A stretch of DNA of 64,000 bases, taken from Pelecanus crispus (Eukaryota; Chordata; Aves; Pelecaniformes; Pelecanidae). Where the stretch lies: NCBI RefSeq assembly GCF_030463565.1, contig NC_134652.1:8707897-8771896 (forward strand), given 5' to 3'. The translations under genes were made by a program, and so were the position numbers. Shown piece after piece: positions 11,254-26,200 of the stretch (the stretch's first letter is position 1; every line of letters starts with the position of its first letter). The notes beneath the pieces were generated by a model. It made no database searches. It saw only the letters and a list, made by a program, of their open reading frames with translations, and had not been told where the DNA came from.

Positions 11254-14200
11254 CTGAAATAGAAAACAGAAACTCATGTTTGCTGTAATCTGGTTTCTTG
11301 TAAAGTTCTCTGGTGTGCTCCGATTTTTTTTAAAATGCCAGGTGATGCTTACAAGAGTCTCTAAAACACGTTTAAAAGCCTGGTCCTTAGAAACAAAGGA
11401 GCAACAGCGCTGCACTTTGATTGCAGGGTGAGGGCATGGTGCACGGCAGCTTGAGCTGGGCTGTTTATTGCATTCCCTTCTTGGCTAATCATCTCACCTT
11501 GCTGCCCTTCCTCTGAGCACCCATCTTCCTCTGCACCGCTGCTCTTGCAACAGCGGCCGTCGGCTGACGGTGCCTCTTCTCTGCCCTGGCCTTTAACCAC
11601 TTTGTGTAAGCCCGTGCTGCTCCTGTAACCAACGCTTCGCCTCTCTTCTTGCTGCTATTTTTCCTAAATCTGCGGCCCTCCTTCCCAAATCACACCACCT
11701 AATCCCCTGTTTTGCCACATACACGATGCCTGCCCCATCGCTGAGTATGGCTCAGCTATACGTGACCTTTTCAGGAAAGGGATGGCCCAGCCCGATTTGG
11801 CTCGCAAGCAGTTCACACGTGCCTTCCAGGGGCTGAAACACAGCGTCGGCATTGGGGCTGCGCCTAGGCAAAGCCAACCGCGCAGCCCAAATGGACTCGT
11901 AGGGAGAGGGGCCAAGGCAGCAGCAGAGCCGAGGGCGCCGGCTGTTTCGGTGCCCCCGGGCCCCGCTGCGTGCCCCGGTCAGCCACTGCTGGGGGCTCCG
12001 GGTGGCTCGGTGTCGCCTCCCGCGATGAGCTGCTGACGGAGCGCTCCGCTTCGCGGCTCTCCAGTGTATTCCCCAGCCCGCAGCCCAGCCAAATGAAGAG
12101 TTTGGTATGCAGCTCAGCCCATCTCAATATTTCCCCGCTGTTGATTTAGTTATTGGATTTTATTTCTGCCAAGCGATTAACGGCTTCGGGAATTGTTGCT
12201 ATTTCATTTTATGAGATACAGGTTTAAATATTTGCCAAACTCGAGCTCTTTGTTTAGACTATACCATTTGAATAGGGACTATATTAACATTGCTGAGGCA
12301 GTTAAAGTTCATAGCTCTGTGTAATTATCTGTCCTGTTTTTGAAAAAGGCATTCTGTGAAACTACTGTCTTAGCAAAAAAAAGCATTTCTGTCTACGTTT
12401 CTATTTTTTACAGTGATTATATATGAGCAAGGGGGAGACTTCGAAAACTCAGAGTATTTTCAATACAATTTTTTTTTTAAATAAGAATTTTGTTCTGTAG
12501 TGTGCATGTCAAGTGCTGCTATCCCATGTATAGAAGATTGAAGATGATTAGAAACAAGAGGGTAAAATGACTTAATTCTCCTTAATTTTTCTTTTTCTTA
12601 GGCATAATAAATTCTTGCAAACCCTTTCCTTCCTTTCTTCCTCTCCTTGTCTCTCTGCCTCCCCTTCAGACTGTACGCCTTTATTCTGCCTTGATTGATA
12701 CCTGAACAAGTGAGAAGTGGTTCTAATGAACTGTTAAGCATTTAACAGTGTAGAGTATAGTGTAAAAAGAAGATGCAGATCCTGAAATGCAGGCAGATGC
12801 ATACAAGTGGCTAAGCCTGAATGTGCATAGTCAACTTGGGTTTTTCTTGGGTTTTATTTAGCGCTTACCCATGCGATTGTAGCCTTCCAAACACATTTTG
12901 CTGGAAACGTAACACACAAAAGGGGGTTGTGAAATGAAGTTTTGTTAGCAATATATGTTTAGGGGCTTGAGGGAGGTGGGGTATTTGGCCTAAAATTCCG
13001 TTTTGGCAGCTTTTTGGCGTGTTATATGCCTGGGTTTTGTTTTGTTCTTTTTGCACTGTGGGCTTCAAGACTCCAACCAATTAATTCTGGAAAAAAGCTT
13101 AATGTAGGCTACTCCTCAAGAAGGGGTCTATTTTAACATTCAGTAAACAGATAATCCATTAGGACAACAATATACATTGTGGCAAGTGCTATCCTAGGTT
13201 TTTTTTGTCAGCGCTTATTTATAGTCTTTTGATTTCGCTTCCCTCCTGTGGTGCAGTTTCAATCATTCTCCCTCCAATCTTTGTTCTCGTATTCATTGCA
13301 AGCTGAAAACAAAGTAAGAAAGAAGCTCATACGTAGCGTTCTATTCTTGGCCAGTTCTTCCTCTATAGCAAGAAGGCGGTTGTATTTGGTCACCCTTTCT
13401 CCGCGGGAAAGACCTCCCAACTTGATAAACCTGGCACCCAGTCCAACAGCCTTAAACGAGAAAGTGCATATTTTAAAACTACACGGTTTGGGAAGTGAAG
13501 TCATTCTTAATTATTAAACATGGTATCCTACTTCTAATTTAACACTCTTATCTTTCTACAGATAAAAACCCTCCTTTAAATAGAAATAAAATCTCTTAGT
13601 GAAAGATTTGTCGGATGCAAACAATAATTTTCACTGGCGTATGAAATGAAATTTTATTTGCAAATGTAGCTTTAATACAAAAAGACTAAATATATTAGTG
13701 TTAAGAATTTTTGCCTAAAATATTATTACTACTCAGAAATGTTTTAAGTAACTCACATTTTTTTTTTATAAACTGATGCAACCAAATAGATCATACACAC
13801 TTTTGAATATACTCCCTGCTTTGGCAAATTTCCTGTGTGTGCTCTTTAAACTCAAAGATTAACTCTCTGTGGGGGAAAGAAGAAACTCTCCAGAAAAAGC
13901 CCATTTTGTAAACCGTTATTTCTTTCTCACGCAGAAACAGGCTTTCTCCTTAAAAAATAGTTCATGTTAAAAGCAGTGTTCTGGCAATTCTGCAATTGAA
14001 CAGCTTTCAATACTTACCAGATCCACAAGGCTATCATCAGAAGATTCTCCATCTGGACTTCCTAATATGGTAATATGTCTTTGACCTATATATAACGGGA
14101 GTGTAAAACCTTCATTAGTGTATATTTTATATATTTGACACAGAAATTGTTTGGACTTTTCATTCTTTTTTACCTTTGGGCTATCTAAGCTTAAGTACAA

Positions 14201-17200
14201 ACAGGAGTAAAACCAATGAAACCCATCTCATAAAGGTGTAAACTGTAATAGTTTGCTACATTAACATTACGTTTTATTTTCAGCACGGTTAAGGGAGTAT
14301 CTAACATCCTGTCCTAATTTCTGTCTCTAGCTGATCTGTCTGGTAGTGTATTCTACAGGCTAGGAGGCTGTTCTATTTATTTTAAACGTGCTCCTTACTA
14401 TAGTAATGATTTTTCTTCACTATAAAAAAGAGTTTACCATCATGACTGAATGAAATCTTTGAAGCTGCTATTCACTCTCTTTGATATAGTGATTCTGGGC
14501 TTTTTGAAGGAGTAAGGAAGGAACTTAGATATATTAAATTTGTCCATCCACTCCTTGGATATAAAAATGCATAAAGAAAAATTGGTACAAATCTTACATG
14601 TGAAACTGCAATAGTTCTTAGTACTGTCACCACAAACGTTCGATAATGTGTAGTCAATAATCTATGTAGACTGCAATTTTAAACATTTTGGACTTGTTTG
14701 CATTTCTTAATTATGAATTAGTCAAAATCCAGATTACTCAACTATATCTTTTTTTATTTTGTTTAATTCTGATATCTAACTGTATGTCACTTAGCTGCAG
14801 TGTCAAAGGGCACCCACATTCAAAGCATCCACAGTGTATTAATTTACTATAGTTGAAGCCTTGAATGCTGTTTTAAGCTCCTGGGCAGAGATCTGTGAAT
14901 CAAAACATGAATTTTAATTTCTTCTGACAAGCGCTTTCTAAATTAGAAGTGGCAATAATTAAATAAAAAGACGTAATATTTACAGGTGTAGCAACACTAT
15001 TTATTGACTTGTAGGGTTTGAAAGTCAGCCTTTCCACCCCCCCTACTCACCGTCTAGAAGTCCAGTAAGTTCTATGAGGTCTGATACCTTGGTTTGGTTA
15101 ATATATTTTAGCACAACACCACTGCATGTTGGTATGTTTATGCTTTGGTCAATTTTAAGTTTGGAAATATATGTGGCAGCATCTTCAGCAATCAGGTAAC
15201 ATTTGGAACCAAGAGCACAACATATGTTATTCCATTGTTGTCTGTCCTGCATAAACAATCAAGTAAATAACTGGAGTTTAAAAAACTAAACAGAATGAAA
15301 ACCCTAACTGAGGAGGTAAAAATTAAAAAAAAAGAAAACAAACCTAAAAATTTGCATTTAATCCTAAAGATACCTCATATAAACATATTATATTTTATAC
15401 TGTATTTTAAGTCTGTATACCTAAGAAAAATATACCACCAGAATTTTGCTTAGATTTTAAGATTTTGCTAGAAAACATAAATTCTAATCTGGAATTAATC
15501 AAAGCTAGTTGCACACAAGTATAGTTTAAAATATTTCAAATTAAATTAACTGTAGGAGTTTGCTATTTCGATTTCCTTCCTGAGATTTATTTAGTTTTAA
15601 TGGAATATAAAATAATTTTCTACTGTGTTCTTCAGAGGACTCATTCTTGTGTTAATATTTTCAGTGTCATAATATTTGTTTGAATATAAAATAATGAAAC
15701 AGGAGGCAGTCATAGACTCAATGACACTTATCAAGACAGGATGTTCAGAGCTGTAAGACTGACCCATAAGGAACAGCAGAATACAACGCTCTCTTTCCAG
15801 CAAAGCTCCATTTTTTTTTAAGGTCTTTGTTTCTTGATTTTAATGCATTGTCCACATGGTACTGAGATTTAAGGATAAATAAAGGACAAGGATATATAAA
15901 TAATTTAAAAGAATAAATTTACAAATTAATTTGATTTCTTTGTGTCCACAGAATACGAAGTTTTCACGTTAAAAACATTACTTTTCTAGTTAATAATTCT
16001 GCCAGTAATAATTCTTGGTCTGCGGATCAGACAAGCTTTTGCAGCTATATATTTGCAATCTGTGTAAGGGTCCCTTTCTACAAGGATTTCAAGCCTATAT
16101 GTAAGTGAAAATGAAGTTTTTGACACCTGAACAAATGTTTAAACTTAAGCACTAAAGTGGTCTGCTGCCTGGCAATGAGTTGTTGAATTGGTACTGGAGC
16201 TAATCCTCAAGGACCTAATTATCTGTGGCAAAGATGTGGTGTGGGTAAACTTTGTACATTTGGGGGGGGGGGGGGGGAGGAGGAGGAGAGAGAGGCACGT
16301 CCCTTGACAGTATTCTATTTCAAACTGTACTTCACTATCTGTTGTAATTCTCCTGCAGATTTTCATATTGCAAATACGTTTCTTCTCAAGAATTCTCAAG
16401 GAAGTTTGCAGCCCTGGCAGGAGTGGGGAATAAACTGGTGTTTTGGAACATGGGTAATTCAGAGAGTCAGACTGAAACAGTGCAGGGAGCCAAGGCTAAC
16501 TAGAGTGAGGTAACAGTAAACACAGATATTCAAAAAATTAACTTTTAAAGTTCCAGATAAGAACAGAATCAGATGGATTTTGCAGTTCATCTGTTTTAGA
16601 ATTATTGATTCAGGCACTGGGCAGATTCACAAAGACAACATCACTTTGCTCCCCCCTTCAATCACGGTCTTCATGTTTTGTTCATGAAAACAAACCCCAT
16701 ATATTTATTTTAGAGAAGATAAAGTGTGCAATTCGACAGCAAGAACAAATTTTTATTAAGTCGTGCAATTGCAGAATCTAGGTCTACAATTGTAGGTTCT
16801 GCTACAATTATCTTTTTTGTAATACATGGAAACTTAACCTTGTGTATAAATCCTAATATTTAATCTGTTTCTTTCATCCATCTATAACTTGATAACATAC
16901 TTAACGGTATTCTATTTTATTGTTGTAATCTATTGGCCACACTAAATTAACTCCTTTAACTTTGATCACAGTGGTAAATACATGGTATCTTACTACTACT
17001 TTGAAAATTCTGCCGAGCAATGCTGCCAGTGATGGGTTTGTTCTGGCTTTGGGTACAAATCTCAATCATAAAGAAGAGCAGCAATAATTTTTTTTGCCTG
17101 ATTCTAAGGAATATATAACTATGTCCAAATTTTTAGCTTATATAATATAATATAATATAATTTATATATCACTTGAATTTTATAATTAGATTTTATAATT

Positions 17201-20200
17201 TGAATTATTTGTTTACATAAGAAGGAAAATGTATATGTTTAGCAAGTAGAATCAGAAAAAAAAAAAAATCTTGTAATTCTTTAAAATACTTGTACTGACC
17301 ATATTCTGTTCATGCCAGGATTATTTTCTGTCAGGAATTATGTCAAAAGTATAGAAAAATTCAGTTATTGTCAATTACAGATACGCAAATGAATTGATAC
17401 ATCCATTTTTAGAGTAATATTTTTGTGCCTAAAGACTCTGAAAACAGAAGCTTCATATTTTATGTTTGTAAAAATGTGAAAAGTTCAATGATATGCCACT
17501 TAACAGTATTATCATTTTTTCAAGGACTGTGCTGTGGTATCTTACCTCTTTTCTTAAGGGATCTATTAATGCAATAATAAAAGGAAATTTATTAATCAGT
17601 TCCACATACATGTCAACCATTTCATCAGGACTTTTGAACGTTCCAGTGAGTATTTCATATTTTCCTTTAACCTAGAAAGTAAAGTGAAAACCATAAAAGA
17701 TAAGGAAGTTTATGCTTTAAAAACCAGAGTACTAACGTAAGCATGCAGATCTTGTGACAGCAGTATCTCTATTAAGGCAGTGGATTGCTTGTTCTTCCAA
17801 GAACAGATTCACTTGTCTACTTTATACCTAAGTGGTCAGCACATTGTTATAGAAAACTCTGCTTAAAGTAACAGTGGTTCCAGTGGGCTCATGCCAAAGT
17901 CTCTGAAAGATGCCACTGCCAACATGAGGGAGATCTATTTCAGCATTTTCTAGGCAACACTACCAGTTTTACACAACTTTATGATACAGTTAGTGATACT
18001 TGACATTTTTAATAAATCTTGCATGAAAAATCTCACTTTTAACTTCCAAAAAAGGTTAATTTTTTGTCCTCATTTTCATAAAGAAAATATTGCTGGGGGA
18101 AAGAAGTCCACCCTCAGTGCTCAAAAACAAGATACTGCCTTTCCTTGCCTCTTTCCCCTTTCAAAAAAAAAAAAAAAGACTAGTTTAAAACTAGTCTCAT
18201 CATTATGGGAAGCACAGACTGCAGCGTACAAGGATTATTAAGGGCACACTGTCAAACAGTGCCAGAATACCCACTGCTTTATTGACTTTTAACAGTTCAA
18301 TAACAGAAAGTTACAGAATTACTAATAATTCATTGGTTAAGATTTTGCTCATTCTGGTATAGGATGCAGATACAACAAATTGTCAGGAAAGCAACTGCTT
18401 TCACAAAGGATACTAATAATGGAATGTTTGACAGTATAGTACACCCAAATACACAAAATCTCATGAGATATTAAACAGAATAGGAAGTTTCTTTTTCTGC
18501 TTAGAAAGAAAACTGATTGGTCTTGGAACAAGGGGCAAGAACTTTAAGACTTCAGCTGCAAATAAATAAACTTTGTCAAATAAAAATCTTGAAAAATAAG
18601 AATTAAAAAATGAATGTTGATCACAGTGGAATGTATGTTAGTGGGTATACACACATACCATAGTAAAAATACACAGAAAGGTCAAGGTAGTTTGAAGAAA
18701 ACAACAGATGTAGTGTAATAGAATGGAGAAATAAGCATCTAGTGGTGTGAAGGAATTACAGAAGTATACTTGTGTAAATAATTTGTTGTTCTTCACCCTT
18801 GAAAGCAAGGTGGATAGAAGATAATTATTTCATTTATACCTTGTGGTGAAATGAAAAAAAAAAACCACCAGGATTTCCTTCTTAATACTTTAACTCAAAA
18901 TTGTCTGAGGTGTAATGTGAAGTGAAGATGTTTTGTTAAATAAAGCATGTAGTACGTGCTTGCCCATTAAAACAGTTTGCTGTATTTGACACAGACCGAT
19001 CTGAAAAATCTTATTAAATAAATAGAGAAAAGGAAGAAACCTGGCTGACGCAGGCAGACTTATGCCATTTGAATGATAAAAGTTAAATCATGAAAGTAAC
19101 AGAGATTCCTGTAGGCAGGACACAAGCTGTAATGGGGTCTGCCTTAGTCTGGCGAGCCTTATTCCGCGCAAGGTGCACCACCAGTACGCTCGTACAGCTG
19201 CGGAGAAGGGAATCGTGCATTCTCACTGCTCCTGCTGCATCAAGCTACCAGAAGGATGCCTGCATGTCTCATCCCCTTGCACTCACAATCCAATAACATA
19301 TCTGCTACACTTGTAGGACTGATTCAACCATAATTTATAAATGCAGAGACAATTCTTTTGGTTCGCTTGATTGTTACCTTAAAAAATGGAGTTAGAAGCT
19401 TCTAGGTGAGTTTGCAATGTAATAATAAATAATGTTAACAAATAGCTACATTCCTTTTAAAAAAACAACAAAACACATATTGAAAATAACTTACATAATC
19501 CATTAATTCATGAGCAGCACAATTTATTGCTAAGTATATGTCTGTTCCTAGCTCCAGACCTATATTGTTGCAAGCTGTTTGCATTAGGAGTAGCGGTTGT
19601 TCTAGATTGTCGCATTCCATTATTAGGCAACCTAAGTGTGACATTCTTTTTAAGACTTGTGGCTGAAAGTAAAACAAAAATAATCACTTTCTTTACACAC
19701 GTGTATATCTATATAAATATACTACTTTTATATATATATTTTCACTGTCATTTCAGTCTGCAGTCACCAAATCTCTTCTCAGAAATCGCATTAGCAACTT
19801 TAAGGACAATTCTCTATGAATGAGGGGTAACCAAGTGCTGATGAGTAGACAGCTAATAATCCTTGGAAATATGTCTAGTCATGTAGTTCTTGCTCTTATA
19901 TGGCCAGTACTGGTTTACAAAAAGATTTTAAAGGCACCCTAAACCACTGAGTTGTCATGGATGCGAAATAAAAGTTTCCGGTGCTGTGGACTATCCCTTT
20001 GCCACAAAAACATATTCTCTCTCCACTTTTAAACAGCTTTTACTCATTTCTCCTCAAGTACAACTTTGATATTGCTTCTATGGCGTGTTCAGGAAACACT
20101 AGAATCTTCCCAAACTTCTAGAAGGAACAAATTTCATAGAGGGGAAATACCTCTAGCACAGCTGCCTCAGGAACAGTGTTCCTGGACACGAGCCACAAAC

Positions 20201-23200
20201 AGAGTTGCACTGAGCAAGTATGTCACATGTCCTTTTGTTTTCAGGTTTTTTTGTAGCTGTGCACTATTGTGAGTGCTGACCTTTAGGTACTGGTTCGTAT
20301 CTGCCATTATCTATAACCTCAAACAGGAACTGGGAACGTAACGCAGCATGATTAAGAGGGGAGTTATGCTCCCAGAGTTAGGGAACAGCACAATCTGCAA
20401 GTCTTAGAGGTGATAGTTTTATGGCCTACATGATCAAAAGGGCATGTTCTCTGCTGGTGCTACAGGCCTGCAAAATGCTCATTTGGATAATTTACCAGAA
20501 TTTCTACATGAGAAAAATGACCAGATTCCAAAAGAATTTCCCCCTTTCCGTTATTGTTCCACAGGATGGGAAGGTATAGTCAGAAGAATCCAAATTATGC
20601 AAAATATGAGCATTTAGAATATTTAAAAGTCTTGCCTTGACCTTTCCAAAATGGTAATGTAGATTAATGTTTCATTTCTTAAGAACATTTTGGTTCCCTG
20701 CTGCTGTTAATACCTTGCTGAAGGTTTAAAATGGAAATCTCTTTTCTTACCGGAGCTTTCTTCCCTGTATTACGGGCTCTGCCTTTCTTACCATCTGCTA
20801 GTTGAGGACTGGACTGTTGGGAGGGAAAGAAGAAAGAAATCAATTCCATGGGAAAGTCCAAAAGTGACAGAGACACCTCAGAATCAAAAAAAAAAAAAAA
20901 AAAAAAAGAGTTGACTGAGTTTTGGTCAAAAGAGATTGCAAATACTTAAGTTAGGAAACAGCTTCTGTTTTGTCTTGACTACTATCAGCAACTATCCAGT
21001 TTTATTTTGTGGTTGTAACTCATTTTAAATGTTTATTTCTATGTGGGCATCACCCCAACCATCGCTTGTTTTTCAAAAGATTCCCACCTAGCCTATCAAA
21101 AATACAGGGGATCTTAGAAATGAGAATCTAGACTCTATACTTGGAGAAATCCAACCTCGCTTTGCAAAAAGCGTATGCACACACTGAGACTGATATACCA
21201 CTACAGTAATAGTACCCTGAAAAATACATGCTGCGTGTGTGTGAGACTTAGCAAGATCAGAACCATATATTGTATATTCACTGTGGTACCATTCACTCCC
21301 AGCGTACTTCTTCAGGTAAACAGAAAAGTCTTACTATGCTTAGAACAATGTTTCATTCTATCTTCCTTAATTTAGTATCACCAAATGGCCAATGTTTTAT
21401 TCATCTGTCAGAGAAACACATCTTCTATTCTGTGCCATAAGACTAAACCTCATAACAGGCTACATGTTCTATGTTTAAGCTTAAAAAGACAATAGTAGTA
21501 GAAAGACCAAATGAAGTACATCACATTATTAGTACACATTTTTACTGTACCGCTTTGCCTGGAGGCTCCAACAGTCTCATCATTTCTTTCTGAATATCCA
21601 GAACTCTTTCTATGCCCTGAAATTAAACAACAGCAATCTTCAAAAGAAAGATAATTTTTTTTATTTTAGCAGCTTAAGTCAGAAAAGAGAGAACAGTTAT
21701 TCTAAATGCAGATCTTAAGTCTTTGTTAAAAAAACCTATTCTACACTTCCTTAGCACAATCCTCCCCACCCCCAAAATGCAGTCAGGTGTCCAATGATAA
21801 AAGGGTTAGTAGCGCTGGAATGAACAGGAATATTTGATTATGCTGCTGAATGGGATGGCAAGAAAAGCAGTCTCTTCTTCCCCAAAAGGAACACTTCCCA
21901 AATCCAACAAGTAAGCAATATCTGGGTCTGCACAATAGCTGAGAAGTGGGAAGATGATAATCACTGTTCGCAACTGTGACTCTATCTAAGACCTCCTAAC
22001 TAGAAACTCTGACAAAACTGAGTGTATTTACCTTTAGAACATTTCCAGGAAGCAGGGGAAAAAACGCTGTCTTAATTTGAAACATTGGGGAATGGAGGAA
22101 CGCTCCAATTAAATGAATTGCTTTTAACGCAAGAGTCTCTTTCCTTTTCAGCTGAGTTAGTAGAAGTTTAATGCTAACTTCGTAAATCACATTTCAGATT
22201 TTCTTAAACTGTGCCAGTAAAGGAATACTGAAGGGGGCAGAAGTCAGTCACAGCTGACAACACATCAACACAGGACAGGACGAATGGCTACGTTTTTTGC
22301 ACTGCAGCAAACAGCTTGCTACTCTCCCATGAGCACTAGGAGGCATTGTGTCTTTGAAAGGTACAGAATTAGCAACCTTATTAAGAGCTCTTGGTGACAA
22401 TTATAAAAAGTTAAAGGAAAAGGAAAAAGAAAGAGAATCGAGCTCAGCTATTTGTTCAGGTCACCAGCATACAAAGTAGAAATCACAGCCCTAATGTAGG
22501 CATCTTGTGCAGATACATTCTTTAATGCAACACATGGCTAAACAAAGAGAGGGTTGATCCAGTCTGTCTCATCCATCCTTCTTGCCCCTTGAATAGATTT
22601 TGTTCTGCTTTGTATTCCCTTCTATCTTCACAATTTCATTTTTAAAGCAATTTATTCCCAAAGATTTTATGCTTTCCTGTGAATTCATTACAAGTTTTGT
22701 TGTTTTGTATGCTCGCTCAATCAACTGATACTATTTATAATCCACTAATGTAAAATTACATTCTAAACAAATTTAAAATCTCTTCTTGTTATGTAACACA
22801 ATTCCCCTACATCTTCTTCAATGGACTGAGTTTTTCCTCTATACTAACACATACTTTTAACTTGAAATCTTCATGTATCTTCTTTTAAATCTTCATCTAT
22901 TTACTTCTTTTAACGTTCCTTGTGTTAGAATTCTGCACTAACAATTGTTAAAATTTTGGCCTTGCAAGTAAACAGAAAATGAAAAATATAGTTTGTAAGG
23001 ACTATATTGAAAAGATCTATATAATTATGTATGTATATAGTACATATGTGCAGTCTATAGAATATGTTTATAAAACCGAAAATGAAACAGTACCTGTTTG
23101 CGTGATAACTGAACTGGTGGTATAAGCATAACTTCTTTCACTAATTTCAGTTTTGCAGGTGAAAATTTTTCACAGTTCAACAGAGTAACCATTGGGAGTG

Positions 23201-26200
23201 GCAGAGTAATTTCTTTAGGTGAATCCTGTAATTGGGAGTACATGTGAAAATAAAAATGTTAAAAATCAGGATAATTTCTTGCATATTTTCATTATGGCAC
23301 AGGGTTCAAAGACTGCTACAGACAATGGTCTTAAGGGTGTATTCTGTGAGGTATAATTAACACCACTGTCACGAGGGACTACTGGCTTCAGAATTCTAGA
23401 ATAACTGTGATAACTGGCATAAAATAAACACAGTGACAAAAGTCGCATGTACCTGATTACATTTCAGCAGTGCAATATGTAAGTACAATGGGATATGGCT
23501 AATGGTGGCACCAGCCTTAGCTATAGCAAGTGATGTTCCCCCAATGGCTGAGCTGCCACAAAGCACTGCTTCAACAGGTTCTGCCGGTGGGATCATTCTC
23601 TCTGCAGCTGCCACCTTCTTCCCTACAAGACAGAAAGTAGTAGCTAAGTATTTTCTTGGTTTAAAATGTGTGCTTATGTATCACATTTATACGAGTAAAT
23701 ATGATATTGTCATTTCAGTATGTACTCAATGTATTACAAAAGAATCAGTTCTTTTTTTTAAACTTAATCTTGTCATTTTTTCTGTATGAAATGACCTTAC
23801 AAGTAACCAAAGTATCTGTCCTCGCTCTGGCATCAAATGTATTTCAAATCAATTTCTTTTAGGTATCTCTCAGCCACAGAAATCTGCATTTTTATTTATC
23901 TATGTTTATACTCAGTAATGTCATATCATTTTTCAGGTTCCTTTCATAAGCATGATTTCAATATCCTTTACTGTCCTCCTTATATGCTCAGCTTTTGCAT
24001 AAACAACTTGGAAGATTACATTATAAGCTGATTGGGAGTACACGTACTTGATTTCTTCTAATAATAAGTGTGAAAAAAATGTAGGCCTATTACAGTTGTA
24101 TTTTCCAATGAGAAAACAGATCTTTTAAATATTCCAGATGCAGTCTTGTTAAATTTTCAAAAGAACTTGTTACCCTTTCAGATACAGTAGCGTAACTTTT
24201 GCCAAAATGCTTGAAAAACGGCAGTTCCCAGTATCATATTTATTGCCTACAGTGCTTACATGAACTTGTACAGTAATCACCCATGTGAAGCTGAAATAAG
24301 CGGTCTGAATCGCAAGAAACATATGCATTGGGGACTTTGTTGTAAGTCTGACCAACTACTTTAGTGCCTAATAGGAGTGTCATACAAGTTTTAATTTCAA
24401 TAAAATATAAATAATTTGTGATATTTTATGATGAAATGTTCTTAATAGGACCTTAATTGGATATGCAGATTAGATTATACACCATTGGCATGCTATACAT
24501 AGATTCAATACCTCTTACATTGAGGATGAAGAGCTACACACATAGACACTAGTAATCAAGTACTGAGCAACTCTGATGAACTGCAGTGTTTTGCAGAGAT
24601 TCTTTCCACTACACTACTTTGTAACCTGCATAAATTACAACATAGATGCTATGTCTGAAAGTACCTGCTACTGGAAGGCACCATCTGTTACTAGGCTCCT
24701 GTAACAACAAGTAGCTTTATAATCTTTGGCTCCTAATAGGTATTGATTCTAATAATATGAGTCAATGTCACAATCAAATATAAAGAAAACACAATTAGTG
24801 AAAACAAGTCATATATGGATCAGCAGAAGCTTGACTAACACTATAATATACAACATGATGATATCTGTGTGGACCTGACAACTGCAGACATTACATTTCA
24901 GGTCAAAGGTGAACTTACAGTGCACACATCTAACATACTAATTGGGAGGTTTTACTGACAGTATATGACAGATGAAACTAAACTGATAAGGAAATAATAA
25001 TTTGCCAAAATTTTCTACCCTTCCAATAAATGATAACAAGCCTTTTTTTTCTGAGAGTAATGCATATATGGAGGTAACATATGGTGATTTCTTCCTTTGG
25101 GGTTTTTTTTTTGGCCATGTAGACTTACCCTGTTTCTCTACTCTCACACCATTTTTTCCTTTAGTAGTGTTGTTTGCTTACTTCTTTTTACTCTGTACTG
25201 CCCATCATTCCCATTTCATCTCCTTCCTTCTTTCTCTTTCGCTTTTTACCTTATTCCTTCCTTTTCTCAGTAAGCAAGAAACTTCCCTTCATCCCTTTTT
25301 CCATTCTTTTCAACTTCTACCTTAATTCTAGGTCCACTTCCCTGTTCAATTCTATTATCTTTTCTTTCCTTATCATTTTCATTTTTATTCTTCATTTGCA
25401 TCCTCCTCCACTCTTACTCCTCACTCTGAAGAGTAATAACCTCTAAGCCAAATGTAAAACAAAGGCAGAAACTCTGTTCAACCAATGCACATGAATGATG
25501 AGAAAATTCTATTTTCCCCTTCTCATTTCTGCAGTAGAAACTGCTGTGATCAGAAGGAAGATTTTGGACAGAGTAACCAAACCCTTTAAATATGAGACAC
25601 TGTGTGATGTGTTCTGAAGTATTCAGTGTTCACAGAATACTTCAGAATGTATTTAAGCACCTTTATCAATATCTGTGTTGCAGAAAATATTAAAATCAAA
25701 TAAACCAGAACCTGGTTTTGCTGCTTTTTTTTTCCCAGGTAGTGCTGTTGCTGATGGAGTGGATGAAGTAAGTGCAAGAGTGGCTGCTGCTTCTTCTTCT
25801 TCTTCTTGCTTTTGAATTTCTTTTTTTTCTTCTGCCTTTTTTGTGAAGTATTCACTGAGGGAAAAGGCATAAAGATTAGCAGCTCAGAATATTGTTAGAC
25901 ACATGACAAGTAGACACAGGATACAGGCTAAAGAACATGCTAAGAGATGGATTAAGGACCTCTATTTGAGCTTCTTCCATAGACTCATTGTGTGAAGCCA
26001 GAGAAGTCAATAAATTACATTATTTTGTGGTAGTAATCTGCAGCATCGGTTGAACAAAAAGAACCACAAGCAAGTATTATAAACCTTAACACATGCTTTT
26101 CAAATCACACTGGTTTGAAAGTCAGCTCTGTGCAGACAATCTTAGTGTGAAGGATATATTTGCTTTGCATGGGTAGTAACACATCCTGTCATAACTTCAT

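Larger units (their letters stand above)
15247..19494 (-). other. ENO4: ENO4 introns 9 and 10 (apart from exon 10)
   Basis: Intron 10 (15247-17545) and intron 9 (17672-19494) flank exon 10. They hold a G16 run at 16262, a TATAA-type pentamer repeat at 17141, and an A run plus a short perfect inverted repeat at 18163-18197. No other exon or mobile element was recognised. Confidence 0.8.
19663..25711 (-). other. ENO4: ENO4 introns 4 to 8 (apart from exons 5-8)
   Basis: The introns are 19663-20750, 20814-21550, 21617-23093, 23226-23452 (only 227 bp) and 23623-25711. They contain an A22 run at 20886, and a pyrimidine-rich stretch at about 25190-25440 that is purine-rich in the transcript. No further exons or repeats were recognised. 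Confidence 0.8.
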
